Positions 16,172 through 26,319 of a stretch of 64,000 nucleotides of DNA are shown one piece after another. Position 1 is the stretch's first letter. Each line of letters opens with the position of its first letter. The stretch is taken from NCBI RefSeq assembly GCF_023684385.1, contig NZ_JAGSOJ010000001.1, forward strand, positions 248,001 through 312,000, read 5' to 3'. This DNA is from Oceanirhabdus seepicola. Lineage in GTDB: Bacteria > Bacillota > Clostridia > Clostridiales > Clostridiaceae. A program made the translations under genes and the position numbers. The notes beneath the pieces are model-generated. The model did not search any database. It was not told the origin of the DNA and saw nothing but the letters and a program-made list of their open reading frames with translations.

Positions 16172-17545
16172 TTATTTGTCTTTATTTTTCTTTTCTTTAT
16201 ACTTTTTATATGCCAAATAAATAAGTAAAAGAATTAGTACGTACAAATGCCAACAATACAAACATATACCGTTTCCTTTTTCTTCACTTTTATTATTCTG
16301 ATCTTTTGTATCTTTTTCTTTTAATACCGTATCGTTTTCATTGTCTTCTTTATCGTTATTTTCTTCTACATCGTCTTCTTTTTCAGTAGTTTCCTTATCT
16401 TTATTAGCTTTCTCACTCTCAGTAATATTCTCATCATTGTTTTTGTTTTTAACATCAGAATTATCTTTTTCGCCTATAGTATTGTTATCATTTGTATTAT
16501 CCCTATTATTAGTTTCATCTTGATTTATATTTGTTTCTTCTACATTATTAGTTTCATCTTGATTTATTGTTTTTTCTTCCACATTATTAGTTTTATCTGT
16601 ATTTTCCTTAGATTTTTCTTCTATGTTATTGTCATTATTATCTATAATTTCTTTATCTTCTATATCATTTTTAATAATGTTAACAGTAAATTTTTCAATA
16701 GAAACATTACCTGCTCTATCCTCAACATAAAAAGTATAGTCACCATTTTCATCTACTACTATGCTGTTTTCATTAAATTCCGTTCCCTGATTTTCAAAGT
16801 AGCCTAAATCAACTTCTCCTGCTGTCCATTTTTTATATTGAACACCACTCAAATTATCATTTATTTCTACACTTATATTTACTTTATTAGTCTTTTCATC
16901 TAAAGATAATTTAATGTTTTCAATAGTTGAAGATGTTTTGTCATATATAAATACTGCTGGTACTAATTTTTTTATTTTCTTACCATCTTTATCCTTAAAT
17001 TGAATGTATATTTTTTTCTCGCCATCATCACCCTTAACGGCGTATTCAATCTCATTCTTGAATTTTATCCAATCATTCCAATTCACATTATCACTACTTA
17101 AGCTCATTTCTTCTGCATCTTCAGTAGTATTAATTTTTAATGTGATTTTATCCTTATTAGTATATACATCATCATTATTTATAACAATTGATTCTTCAAA
17201 AAGTATTTCAGGAATTTCCTTAGAATTAACCTCTGAAACATTCCCTGCCTTGTCCATATATTTTATATAAACAATTTTTTCTTCAGCATTTTTGTTTAAA
17301 ATAAGTTCTTTTTCTTCAGTGTAATCCTCCCACTGAGCATCTTTAAACTCACTGTTAGATGAAATCATAACCTTACTTAATCCTGATAAATTATCATTAG
17401 CTTTTAGATGCAGAGTAATAGTTAACTCCTCATCTCCTAGTGACTGTTCTCCTTCTGCATATGTAATGCTTGGATTTGTAAATAAAATTATCGTTAGAAC
17501 AATTATAGTAAATAGCTTACATAATTTACAATCAAACTTTTTCAC
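16172..17545 (-). CDS. Secreted, membrane-anchored surface protein with Ig-like repeats
   Basis: A ~457-aa cell-surface protein. An N-terminal signal peptide (through TYA-EGEQ) is followed by three bacterial Ig-like/OmpL47-type modules, recognisable by the recurring 'SSNSEFKDAQWEDYTEE...IYIKYMDKAGNVS' pattern (about residues 40-300). A ~120-residue linker very rich in Asn, Glu, Asp and Lys comes next, then a C-terminal transmembrane helix with a Lys-rich tail. No LPXTG is seen. The first module type also occurs at the C-terminus of the 1960-aa neighbour, suggesting common ancestry or interaction. Start is probably the GTG at 17545 (GGAG 8 nt upstream); the GTG at 17554 overlaps that site. Confidence 0.75.
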   Translation of the reverse strand: MKKFDCKLCKLFTIIVLTIILFTNPSITYAEGEQSLGDEELTITLHLKANDNLSGLSKVMISSNSEFKDAQWEDYTEEKELILNKNAEEKIVYIKYMDKAGNVSEVNSKEIPEILFEESIVINNDDVYTNKDKITLKINTTEDAEEMSLSSDNVNWNDWIKFKNEIEYAVKGDDGEKKIYIQFKDKDGKKIKKLVPAVFIYDKTSSTIENIKLSLDEKTNKVNISVEINDNLSGVQYKKWTAGEVDLGYFENQGTEFNENSIVVDENGDYTFYVEDRAGNVSIEKFTVNIIKNDIEDKEIIDNNDNNIEEKSKENTDKTNNVEEKTINQDETNNVEETNINQDETNNRDNTNDNNTIGEKDNSDVKNKNNDENITESEKANKDKETTEKEDDVEENNDKEDNENDTVLKEKDTKDQNNKSEEKGNGICLYCWHLYVLILLLIYLAYKKYKEKKNKDK

Positions 17546-17580
17546 TTTCTCCACTCCTTATCAATATTATGTCAAAGTAA

Positions 17581-17611
17581 ATTCAAATGCTCTATAACTG
17601 AGCATTTGAAT
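17581..17611. terminator. Hairpin terminator after the 1960-aa gene
   Basis: ATTCAAATGCTC and its exact complement flank a 7-nt loop, directly after the stop of the giant surface protein gene and before the 460-aa protein gene. Confidence 0.65.
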
Positions 17612-17618
17612 CATTAAT

Positions 17619-20600
17619 CTAAAAATCCCAAGTAAAATCCCCTACTGGTGGAGTCTTGTCTACCTTAATTATTGCTTCATTTAATACGTTATTTCCTTCT
17701 TTATCAACTGTTTTATACTTTACTATTATTATACCCTCTTCAGTAATTTCACCATGCTTACTGCTCTTCCATGTCTTTCCTCCGTCTAAACTGTATGAAT
17801 AATCATTAACAGTAGCTTCAACTGTATCATGAAAATCAAATTCTACATATTCATTTGTCCACTGTCCTTCGGTATATTCATATCCACTTTCTTTAGTAAA
17901 AATTAATGTATCTCCAGTAGATTTTGCTTCTTCTTTATCTGTTTGATTTTTATTATCTACTAATTTTTCATCTGTTTCCAATATAACTTTAAAGTTAATA
18001 ATTTCTGATATATTATCATCCTTATCCTTAAATTTTATAAATACGTTTTTTATTCCATTACCTTCATCAAGTAACCATTTCATGTCAGGTGAATATTTAA
18101 CCCATTTAGCATCTTTAAAATCACCAGTATTAGAAATCATCATATACTTAACATTTGCTGATTTCAAACCAGTATCCTCTAGATGAAGTGTTACTTCCTG
18201 ATTATTAGTAATTCTAGAACCTTCATTTACAGTAATGTTTACCCTATCAACTGACTTATTTAATTTTTTTGTAGCTTTTTTCTTTTTAGCAATTTCCTTC
18301 TTTTTTGATGAATCATTGTTTGAATTATCATCATGTGTTGGTCTATACCAATCATCTCTATCTTCTGGACGTTTTGTCACGGTAAAGTTAAATGTTGTTG
18401 CTGGCCCTGCTTTATGTGTTGCTGTTTCTGCTATTCTTACTTGTAATGCTACTCTGCCAGTTAAGTCAGGTAAGTTTGATATTTCAGTACTATAGTATTC
18501 CCAATTTACTCCATCAATTGAGAATTCCATATTTCTTGTAATACCTGTTATTGTATTAGCTGCATCGTCACTTGTAACTCCTGTTACTGCTGGTCCGTCT
18601 GCTTTATCTACTGATATTGTAAATGTCGCTGTCTTTCCATTAATTGTTACCGTTAGTCTCTGACTTGATGCTACCGCTGAACTATCAAAGCCTGTTACAT
18701 TGCCTTCTGATATTGTTTCAATCTTTGTAGTACCATCGCTATATGAACCTTTTACTACCATGCCTGAGATATCTAAATCATCTCCTACTTTATATGATAG
18801 TTTTGTTGGTAATGTTGTGATTTCTATGCTATTTAATGTTTCCACTGTAAAGTTAAATGTTGTTGCTGGCCCTGCTTTATGTGTTGCTGTTTCTGCTATT
18901 CTTACTTGTAATGCTACTCTACCTGTTAAGTCAGGTAAAATTGATATTTCAGTACTATAGTATTCCCAATTTACTCCATCAATTGAGAATTCCATATCTC
19001 TTGTCATACCTGTTATTGTATTCGCTGTGTCATCACTTATAACACCTATTAATGCTGGTCCTGCTGCTTTATCTACTGATATTGTAATTGTCGCTGTCTT
19101 TCTATTAATTGTTACCGTTAGTGTCTGAGTTGATGCTACCGCTGAACTATCAAAGCCTGTCACATTGCCTTCTGATATTGTTTCAATCTTTGTAGTACCA
19201 TCGCTATATGAACCTGTTACTACCATGCCTGAGATATCTAAATCATCTCCTACTTTATATGATAGTTTTGTTGGTAATGTTGTGATTTCTATGCCGTTTA
19301 ATGTTTCCACTGTAAAGTTAAATGTTGTTGCTGGCCCTGCTGTGTGCGTTGCTGTTCCTGCAAACCTTACTTGTAGTGCTACGTTTCCAGTTAAATCTGG
19401 TAACAGTGACATTTCTGTATTGTAACGTGTCCAATTTTCTCCATCAGAAGAAAATTCCATATCTCTTGTCATACCTGTTATTGTATTTGCTGCATCGTCA
19501 CTTGTAACACCTGTTACTGCTGGTCCCTCTGCTTTATCTACCGATATTTCATATGTCATTGTTTTCCCATTAACTGTTACTGTTAATGTTTGACTTTCTA
19601 CTGCTACTGAACTATCAAAACCTGTTACATTGCCTTCTGTTATTGTTTCAACCTTTGTAGTTCCATCGCTGTATGATCCTGTTACTATCATACCTGAGAT
19701 ATCTAATGATTCGCCTACTTTGTATACTAGTTTTGTTGCTGGTGTTGTAATTGCTATGCTATTTAATACTGGGACTACTTTTACATTGTAGTTTTTTAAC
19801 CCTTTTGTTAAATTAAAGTTATGATTTAGTGTTTCAATTTCTTGTAATACATTATTTTCTATTGTTCCAATATAACTCCCTTCACTTTCAACTGTTTTTG
19901 CAAAGGATGCATAATTTGCTGGTAGTGAAACCATCTGAGTATTTGTCGTATTACCACCTACTATTTTGACATCAGTACTACTTGTCGTTGAAAGAGGTTC
20001 AGAAAATATTCCTGATATTATAGGTACACTTGATGTTATTGTGTTTGCATATATTGGAACTACATCTTTTCCAACTTGTTTATCCCCTATTTTATTTACA
20101 GACAAAACAGTGATTTTCGGCGTACCTGTAATCTTTAATGTATCGCAGAATATTTCACCATAAGCTTTAGAATATTTTCTTGTACCTGCAACGGCTTTTA
20201 TAGTAGCACTTCCTCCAATTGTAATTTGGGTATTGCGATAACTACCTATATTGGGAGAACTCCATTTAATACTATCAGGAGTTGATGTATTTACAACTGC
20301 TGTTCCTTCTATGATAATATGGCTAGTTTCTATTCTGTCCCTAACATTAGAATAACCTGCTCCTATAGCGGAACTAACAAACTTACCATTCCCACTTTTT
20401 GCATTTACAACTCCACCATCTATTAAAACTTCACCTGCAATACCGCTATAATAACCAGAACCTCCACCAATTCCTGCGCCGGAAAATCTATAACTTGTAC
20501 TGCCGCCAATAGCAGTTACATTTCCACCATGTATTGTAGTAGAGCCTCCATTACCTGCATATCCCTTTTTATATGCACCTGTAGAACCATCATTTACAGC

Positions 20601-23501
20601 GGCTCCACCTCCTATACCTGCACCTGTATAGTAATCACCATCTCCGCCTGTAGCTTCTATATTTCCACTATTAATAGTAATATTTCCCGAAGCTGGTGTT
20701 ATAGCTATACCTTCTTCATCCTTTCTTCCATTGCCTCCTATACCTGCTCCCGGACCACTATTTTCGTAATTTCTACCACCAATAGCAATAAGATTACCTG
20801 TACCGTCAATTATAAGAGAACCTGCCGTTCCACCTACTGGTGTTTCCACCTTTATACCTGCTTTAGTAGATCCGCTTTTAAATGTATTAGTTCTACCCTC
20901 TTTAAGTGTTATGTTTACACTCGCTCCATCCCCAATATCAAATGCACATGCATCATTAGTTTCACTAACATCAACATTAACATTATCTAACGTAATATTA
21001 GCTTCCATTACATTAGGGTCTACTTTAATTGTATTTACTTTTGTGTTCCCTATTATTGTGTAATCTCCACTACTTGTGATAACAACGTTATCTATAGATA
21101 CGTCCAATACCATTTGTCCTGTAAACCCAAATGTAGTTTCCTGTCCTGCTTTATGTGTTGCTGTTTCTGCTATTCTTACTTGTAATTCTACATTACCTGT
21201 TAAGTCAGGTAAGTTTGATATTTCTGTACTGTAACGTGTCCAATTTTCTCCGTCAGTTGAAAATTCCATATCATCAGTCATACCTGTTATTGTATTAGCT
21301 GCATCGTCACTTGTAACACCTGTTAATGCTGGTCCATCTGCTTTATCTACTGTTATTGTAAATGTCGCTGTCTTTCCATTAATTGTTACCGTTAGTGTCT
21401 GACTTGATGCTACAGCTGAACTATCAAAACCTGTTATGTTATCTTCCGTTATTGTTTCACCCTGTTTATTACCATCACTATATGTACCTGTTACTACCAT
21501 ACCTGTGATATCTAATTCTTCTCCTACTTTATATGATTGTTTTGTTGCTGGTGTTGTAATCGCTATGCTATCTAATATTGGTACTAATTCAATATCTTTA
21601 AAAGTAGGAAATCCATAATTTTTACCATCTATAATAGCCCACTCTTTCCAATCAGAACAAGCCCATTCTTCCCTCTCAGTAATATCCCACTCTATTCCAT
21701 CTCTTTCATTCAGCTTATCAACTAAATCTCCCTCTGTTCCTGCTAAAGCCTTCATTTCCATTTCTGTTAGTGCTGTTATTCCGTAATCATCATCTCCAGC
21801 ACCTTTTTTACTCACTCCTTGTGAACCATTAACTATCTGTGCTGCATTACTATTATAATAAACATTTATGAATGTACAATCACTTCGACTCCCAGCAAAA
21901 CCGCCTAACTTTGATTCTTCTCCACCTGTTAAATCCACTGTTGCATAGCTATTCCTTATTTTACTGCCTATACTTGTTCCTACAAGTCCTCCTATTTCCA
22001 TTACATTACTATTTGTCACATCACCTTCTACATAGCTGTTACTTATATAAGAGAAATAGCTTACTCCAACAAGTCCTCCATCATATGTGCCCATTCCACT
22101 TCCTTTTATTTTTTTATTATAACAATTTATGTTAACACTTACTCCAACATTTTTTATTGTTGCACTTTTAATTAATCCAAATAATCCAACATTATCATAT
22201 TCACTATTTGGTTTTGAATCTGTTCCTATCCATAAATTATTTATCTGCTTTCCATTACCATCAAAATAACCCTTAAAACTATTATTAAAATCTTTTCCAA
22301 TAGGCACCCATTCATGAGCTTCAAGGTTAATATCATCTGTTAATTTATAATATTTTTTAGCTGGTTCTTTTCCTTCATTTACAGAATCCGCCAAATGCGC
22401 TAATTCTTCTGCTGTTGCAATTTGATATGGATCATCTACCGAACCATCTCCTCCTGCAAAGCTATCTGAAGCATAATTTTGCCAGTTATCAGTTGACTCA
22501 GTATTTAACGTTGTTAATTCACTTTCATCTTTTTCCCATTTCGCATAAATAGTTGTATCTTCTGTTATTACAGTATTTTCGAAATCAAATCCTGTTTCAT
22601 ATTTATTATCAACATACCAGCCGTTAAAAATATATCCTTCCTTACTTATTTCCTCTGATCGTGATGCTTTTTCATTATATGTTACAGTTTGGCTTTCTAC
22701 CGAACTTCCTCCATCTACTTCAAAACTTACATTATACCTTTCAGCATCATAGCTTTTTTCTATTCTTTTACTTTCACTTTTATCAGTACTTGTTACTGAT
22801 ATATATACTTTTCCTGTATCTTTTCCTAGCTGTGGTATACTTATAGATGCTGAAGTTGTTGTTTCTATCTTTACAGCTACTGCAGTTTCTAATAGATTTC
22901 CTCCACTTGCAGCATCGTATACCTTAACACTACATCCTTCCATAATCCCTGTTACTTCTACAGTATCATCTGCATCACTATTATTAGTAATGATTATATT
23001 TTCTTTTAATGGTGCAGCACTCTGTATTTGCTCAACTTCAGTTAATTCACTTTCATCTTTTTCCCATTTTGCATAAATTGTTGTATCTTCAGTTATTACA
23101 GTATTTTCGAAATCAAATCCTGTTTCATATTTATTATCAACATACCAGCCGTCAAAAATATATCCTTCCTTACTTGGTTTCGCTGGCTGTATTACTTTTC
23201 CATTATAAACTACACTTTGACTATCTACGGAACTTCCTCCATCTACTTCAAAGCTTACAGTAAACATTTCAGCATCCTTTACCTTAACAATTTCTGCTTC
23301 AGTAAGTTCTATCGCTTCCACTGTATCATCTGCAGCACTATTATTAGTAACTGATATATTATCTTCTAATGGTGCTGCACTTTGTATTTGCTCAACTTCA
23401 GCTAATTCTTCTGCAAATACATTTTGATATGGAACTAATGTTAAAATAAAAACAAATGTAATTATTAATGACATACAACTCTTAAATCGTTTTCTTTTCA
23501 T
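17619..23501 (-). CDS. Giant multidomain surface protein (InlB repeats, GLUG, Ig-like)
   Basis: A 1960-aa secreted protein. A signal peptide (1-30, ending NVFA) is followed by two copies of an InlB B-type repeat (about 80-150 and 258-325: FEVDGG...GYIFDGWYVDN...TTIYAKWEKDESEL). A GLUG-rich stretch (about 430-570, GGLVG motifs) comes next, then an Ig-like (Big_3) module, a Gly-rich beta-solenoid or carbohydrate-binding-like region with GAGIGG repeats (about 800-1100), three further Ig-like modules of ~155 residues (about 1240-1720), and C-terminal OmpL47-like modules. No LPXTG, SLH or choline-binding anchor is seen, so it may be released or held by the 460-aa partner. ATG behind AAGGAGG. The Ig repeats are nearly identical in DNA and prone to recombination. 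Confidence 0.85.
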   Translation of the reverse strand: MKRKRFKSCMSLIITFVFILTLVPYQNVFAEELAEVEQIQSAAPLEDNISVTNNSAADDTVEAIELTEAEIVKVKDAEMFTVSFEVDGGSSVDSQSVVYNGKVIQPAKPSKEGYIFDGWYVDNKYETGFDFENTVITEDTTIYAKWEKDESELTEVEQIQSAAPLKENIIITNNSDADDTVEVTGIMEGCSVKVYDAASGGNLLETAVAVKIETTTSASISIPQLGKDTGKVYISVTSTDKSESKRIEKSYDAERYNVSFEVDGGSSVESQTVTYNEKASRSEEISKEGYIFNGWYVDNKYETGFDFENTVITEDTTIYAKWEKDESELTTLNTESTDNWQNYASDSFAGGDGSVDDPYQIATAEELAHLADSVNEGKEPAKKYYKLTDDINLEAHEWVPIGKDFNNSFKGYFDGNGKQINNLWIGTDSKPNSEYDNVGLFGLIKSATIKNVGVSVNINCYNKKIKGSGMGTYDGGLVGVSYFSYISNSYVEGDVTNSNVMEIGGLVGTSIGSKIRNSYATVDLTGGEESKLGGFAGSRSDCTFINVYYNSNAAQIVNGSQGVSKKGAGDDDYGITALTEMEMKALAGTEGDLVDKLNERDGIEWDITEREEWACSDWKEWAIIDGKNYGFPTFKDIELVPILDSIAITTPATKQSYKVGEELDITGMVVTGTYSDGNKQGETITEDNITGFDSSAVASSQTLTVTINGKTATFTITVDKADGPALTGVTSDDAANTITGMTDDMEFSTDGENWTRYSTEISNLPDLTGNVELQVRIAETATHKAGQETTFGFTGQMVLDVSIDNVVITSSGDYTIIGNTKVNTIKVDPNVMEANITLDNVNVDVSETNDACAFDIGDGASVNITLKEGRTNTFKSGSTKAGIKVETPVGGTAGSLIIDGTGNLIAIGGRNYENSGPGAGIGGNGRKDEEGIAITPASGNITINSGNIEATGGDGDYYTGAGIGGGAAVNDGSTGAYKKGYAGNGGSTTIHGGNVTAIGGSTSYRFSGAGIGGGSGYYSGIAGEVLIDGGVVNAKSGNGKFVSSAIGAGYSNVRDRIETSHIIIEGTAVVNTSTPDSIKWSSPNIGSYRNTQITIGGSATIKAVAGTRKYSKAYGEIFCDTLKITGTPKITVLSVNKIGDKQVGKDVVPIYANTITSSVPIISGIFSEPLSTTSSTDVKIVGGNTTNTQMVSLPANYASFAKTVESEGSYIGTIENNVLQEIETLNHNFNLTKGLKNYNVKVVPVLNSIAITTPATKLVYKVGESLDISGMIVTGSYSDGTTKVETITEGNVTGFDSSVAVESQTLTVTVNGKTMTYEISVDKAEGPAVTGVTSDDAANTITGMTRDMEFSSDGENWTRYNTEMSLLPDLTGNVALQVRFAGTATHTAGPATTFNFTVETLNGIEITTLPTKLSYKVGDDLDISGMVVTGSYSDGTTKIETISEGNVTGFDSSAVASTQTLTVTINRKTATITISVDKAAGPALIGVISDDTANTITGMTRDMEFSIDGVNWEYYSTEISILPDLTGRVALQVRIAETATHKAGPATTFNFTVETLNSIEITTLPTKLSYKVGDDLDISGMVVKGSYSDGTTKIETISEGNVTGFDSSAVASSQRLTVTINGKTATFTISVDKADGPAVTGVTSDDAANTITGITRNMEFSIDGVNWEYYSTEISNLPDLTGRVALQVRIAETATHKAGPATTFNFTVTKRPEDRDDWYRPTHDDNSNNDSSKKKEIAKKKKATKKLNKSVDRVNITVNEGSRITNNQEVTLHLEDTGLKSANVKYMMISNTGDFKDAKWVKYSPDMKWLLDEGNGIKNVFIKFKDKDDNISEIINFKVILETDEKLVDNKNQTDKEEAKSTGDTLIFTKESGYEYTEGQWTNEYVEFDFHDTVEATVNDYSYSLDGGKTWKSSKHGEITEEGIIIVKYKTVDKEGNNVLNEAIIKVDKTPPVGDFTWDF
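18370..19790 (-). repeat. Three tandem ~465-bp repeats coding Ig-like modules
   Basis: Near-identical blocks recur with a 465-bp period; for example, the segment beginning CTGTAAAGTTAAATGTTG and the ATATCTAAATCATCTCC segment appear at matching offsets. Each encodes one ~155-residue Ig-like unit of the giant protein. A fourth, more diverged copy lies at about 21130-21590. High nucleotide identity implies recent duplication or gene conversion. Confidence 0.8.
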
Positions 23502-23606
23502 TCTTTACCTCCTTGAAATTTTTATCTCTTTATGTAATTTTTGAGCCAAACTTGATTATATCACCATTTCCCCCAATCTAATCTAAAGAAATCTTAAAGA
23601 TTTAAA

Positions 23607-23626
23607 GGGATGGGTTACCCCATCCC
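23607..23626 (-). terminator. Terminator overlapping the kinase stop codon
   Basis: GGGATGGGTTACCCCATCCC forms a compact GC-rich hairpin whose minus-strand side begins right at the TAG stop of the histidine kinase and is followed by TTTAAAT. It separates the kinase from the giant surface protein gene. Confidence 0.6.
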
Positions 23627-25263
23627 TAAATTAATATATAAAATGTGCTTCCCTTTTTGTATTCGCTCTCTAACCAAATCTCCCCATTATGCTTATGAAT
23701 AATTTCCTTTGCAATATACAATCCCAATCCTATAGATTCTTTCCTAGCATTTTTTCCTTTATAGTATCTATCAAAAATGTGTGTAATATCTTCTTTTTGT
23801 ATTCCTATTCCATTATCTTTTATGGATATTTTTACTTTATCATCTTCTAAAACAGTGGAAATTTCTATGCTTCCATTTTCTTCAGTATATTTAACAGCAT
23901 TTATAATTATATTTTCAATGGCACGATATAATTTTATTCTGTCCACTTTTTTATAGATTTCTACTTTTTCATCTAACTTTAATGAGAGTTCAATGTTTTG
24001 GGGCTCTGCTTTGAATGCTGTATCTTCCACTATACTTTTTACAAAATTATTTATATTTACTTCTTCTTTAACTAGAATAAGCTTCCCATCTTCAAGTCTA
24101 GATAATAAAAAAAAGTCATCCACAAGCTCATTTAAATATTTTGTTTTTTCATATATTCTTCTTATATATTTTTCTTTGTCTTCTTCGCTCTTTACATTTC
24201 CATCTATAATAGCCTGAGCGTACCCCATGATTACTGTTATAGGTGTTCTCAAGTCATGAGATATATTGGTCATAAGACTGGTTTTATGACGATTCGCATC
24301 TTCTGCTTCTTTTTTTGCTATTACTAATTTTCTAAAAGTTGTGTATCGATAGTATATTAATATGAGCACTATTAATGTAAGTATCAAAATTATAAATATG
24401 AGTTTTTTCTCATTAAGATTATTTTTAGGCATAATTAGCGCCTTTTCATAAAGCTCGTTATAGTTTATACTTTCAATAACTTTATTAATGATAGGAATTA
24501 GTTCGCTGTACTCCTTTCTTACAGCCATATGAATTTTATTCTTTTCTTTTAATTCACCTACGATTTTAATATTTTTAGTAGTTCCCTCTTCTCTGTAGCA
24601 TGTAAAAACTGGAGTCTCACAAATAGTATAATCTGTTTTTTTATTTGAAACGTATTTTAAAGCTTCTTCCATATTTTCTACTTGAATAATTTCAGCATTA
24701 GGATTCTCTTTTAAAATTCCATCTATAACCCAGTATCCTCTAGGTACCACAAAACTTTTTTTATTTACTTCAGCTATACCATTAACTAATTTTTGATTAT
24801 CTTTATGTCCAAGTATAACTTGAGTCATTTCAATATAATGTTCTGAAAACTCAAGATACTTTAATCTATTTTTTGTTTGTGCTACAGCTGGAAGAATGTC
24901 AATCCTTTTTTCACTGGTACTTCGTAATATTTCATCCCATGTTTCCTTCGCTGAATTTTTATACATTTTAAATCTCAATCCTGTTAATTCACTTATTAGT
25001 TTTATAATTTCTATTCCCATTCCACTTGGATTTCCATCTTTATCAATGTATTCTATTGGAATATAATCTTGAGCTACTCCTACATTAATATCCCTATTTT
25101 TATGTTCGTTAATCCATTTTAGCTCTTCATTTGTAAATATTTCTTGATTAATATTTATTGTATTACTTTTGATAGTCATTTCCTTAGGTTCCTTAGTCTT
25201 AATAACCAATAAAACTACTATACATAACAATATTGTAATCGTTATTACAAAATTTCTTTTCAA
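23626..25263 (-). CDS. Histidine kinase with extracellular solute-binding (SBP_bac_3) domain
   Basis: A 545-aa sensor. Transmembrane helix 1 (about 5-22) leads to an external periplasmic-binding-protein type 3 domain (about 45-275) with the fold markers INVGVAQDYIPIEYIDKDG, GMGIEIIKLISELTG and DILPAVAQTKNRLKYLEFSE. Helix 2 (about 287-305), HisKA with H336 in ISHDLRTPITVIMGY, and HATPase_c (SIGLGLYIAKEI) follow. The binding domain suggests amino-acid or similar ligand sensing, as in EvgS/BvgS-like kinases. It starts at TTG behind AGGTGG and is divergent from its probable partner regulator at 25462. Position between that regulator and the giant adhesin suggests control of the surface proteins. 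Confidence 0.9.
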   Translation of the reverse strand: MKRNFVITITILLCIVVLLVIKTKEPKEMTIKSNTININQEIFTNEELKWINEHKNRDINVGVAQDYIPIEYIDKDGNPSGMGIEIIKLISELTGLRFKMYKNSAKETWDEILRSTSEKRIDILPAVAQTKNRLKYLEFSEHYIEMTQVILGHKDNQKLVNGIAEVNKKSFVVPRGYWVIDGILKENPNAEIIQVENMEEALKYVSNKKTDYTICETPVFTCYREEGTTKNIKIVGELKEKNKIHMAVRKEYSELIPIINKVIESINYNELYEKALIMPKNNLNEKKLIFIILILTLIVLILIYYRYTTFRKLVIAKKEAEDANRHKTSLMTNISHDLRTPITVIMGYAQAIIDGNVKSEEDKEKYIRRIYEKTKYLNELVDDFFLLSRLEDGKLILVKEEVNINNFVKSIVEDTAFKAEPQNIELSLKLDEKVEIYKKVDRIKLYRAIENIIINAVKYTEENGSIEISTVLEDDKVKISIKDNGIGIQKEDITHIFDRYYKGKNARKESIGLGLYIAKEIIHKHNGEIWLESEYKKGSTFYILI

Positions 25264-25461
25264 TTTCTTACCACCTTCATTTCATTGAATCCTTTATCAT
25301 CATATCTCCTTTTTATACAAGAAAAACAATTTTATAGCATTTTTTGATATAATTCTGCTTAAATCTTTGTCTATTATACCAATAATGTACATAATATGAT
25401 AATATAAATATATAAACTTATCAAGGTAGGTGATAGAGTTACTTTTTAGTAACTAGTTCAT

Positions 25462-26166
25462 ATGACAGAATACAATATACTCATTGTTGATGATGACCCA
25501 GATATTATTGAAGTTATTAAGCTTTATCTTTCCAATTCCAGATATAATATACATACTGCTGGTAATAGTAAAGAAGCTTTACAAAAAATAGGGAATTTTA
25601 ATTTTCATTTAATCATATTAGATGTAATGCTGCCTGACATTCAAGGAACTACTCTTTGTCAAGAAATTAGACAGTATATATATTGTCCTATCATCTTTAT
25701 TAGCTGTATTGACGAGGAAGAGTATATACTGAATGCACTACATATGGGAGGAGACGATTACATACGAAAACCTTTTAATCCAAAAGAATTGGTTGCACGT
25801 GTAAAATCTAACTTAAGAAGAGTAGAGTATGACCAGACTCCCCAAATAACTAATAATAAACAATTATTTGCTAAAGACTTGGTAATTGATGTAGAAAAGT
25901 TTACGGTCATTAAGAATACTAAGGAAATCCTGTTATCTCCCTTAGAATTTGACATTCTTTTGTTTATGGTACATAATCCTAACAAAACACTAAGTTATTC
26001 GGAAATATATACCCATGTATGGAAATCCGATTGTTTAGGGGATACAAGAACTTTAATGGTTCATGTTAGTAATCTAAGAAAAAAAATAGAGGCTAATAGT
26101 ACAACAAAATATATACAAACTGTAAAAAAGAAAGGATATATATTCTCAAATCATATAATCTCTTAA
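25462..26166 (+). CDS. OmpR-family response regulator
   Basis: A 234-aa regulator. The receiver (1-115) has DDD at 10-12, phospho-acceptor D54 (ILDVMLP) and K in RKPF; the usual switch Thr/Ser region reads FISCIDE, a mild deviation. The winged helix (about 135-234) ends TVKKKGYIFSNH. It is divergent from the SBP-domain kinase, with 198 bp between the two, where both promoters must lie. No ribosome binding site is obvious (sequence upstream is GTAACTAGTTCAT), so the start is less certain than for neighbours. Confidence 0.9.
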   Translation: MTEYNILIVDDDPDIIEVIKLYLSNSRYNIHTAGNSKEALQKIGNFNFHLIILDVMLPDIQGTTLCQEIRQYIYCPIIFISCIDEEEYILNALHMGGDDYIRKPFNPKELVARVKSNLRRVEYDQTPQITNNKQLFAKDLVIDVEKFTVIKNTKEILLSPLEFDILLFMVHNPNKTLSYSEIYTHVWKSDCLGDTRTLMVHVSNLRKKIEANSTTKYIQTVKKKGYIFSNHIIS

Positions 26167-26213
26167 GTATAACGTGAAGTAGTTAGAATAATAATCTTTA
26201 TTAACTTTAATAA

Positions 26214-26268
26214 ACAAAAAGACCATGAAGATTTTAGCAATCATTGCTCTCTTCATAGCTTTTTGTGT
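26214..26268. terminator. Bidirectional terminator between converging genes
   Basis: ACAAAAAGACCATGAAG and CTTCATAGCTTTTTGTG form a strong stem with an inner AGCAAT/ATTGCT stem, between the plus-strand regulator ending at 26166 and the minus-strand ABC permease gene ending at 26320. Confidence 0.8.
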
Positions 26269-26319
26269 TAAAGTTAGAAAAGCTCGTAATAATAACATTT
26301 CTCCCAATTATTTAATACT

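Noticed and set aside
18370..19790. Repeats considered as a CRISPR array
   Set aside because: The repeat period is 465 bp, in frame and coding; there are no short repeat-spacer units or cas genes.
18235..20990. Several plus-strand open frames of 60-153 codons opposite the giant surface protein gene
   Set aside because: They recur with the 465-bp repeat period and have Cys/Thr/Leu-heavy composition, as expected for antisense of the repeats; no ribosome binding sites.
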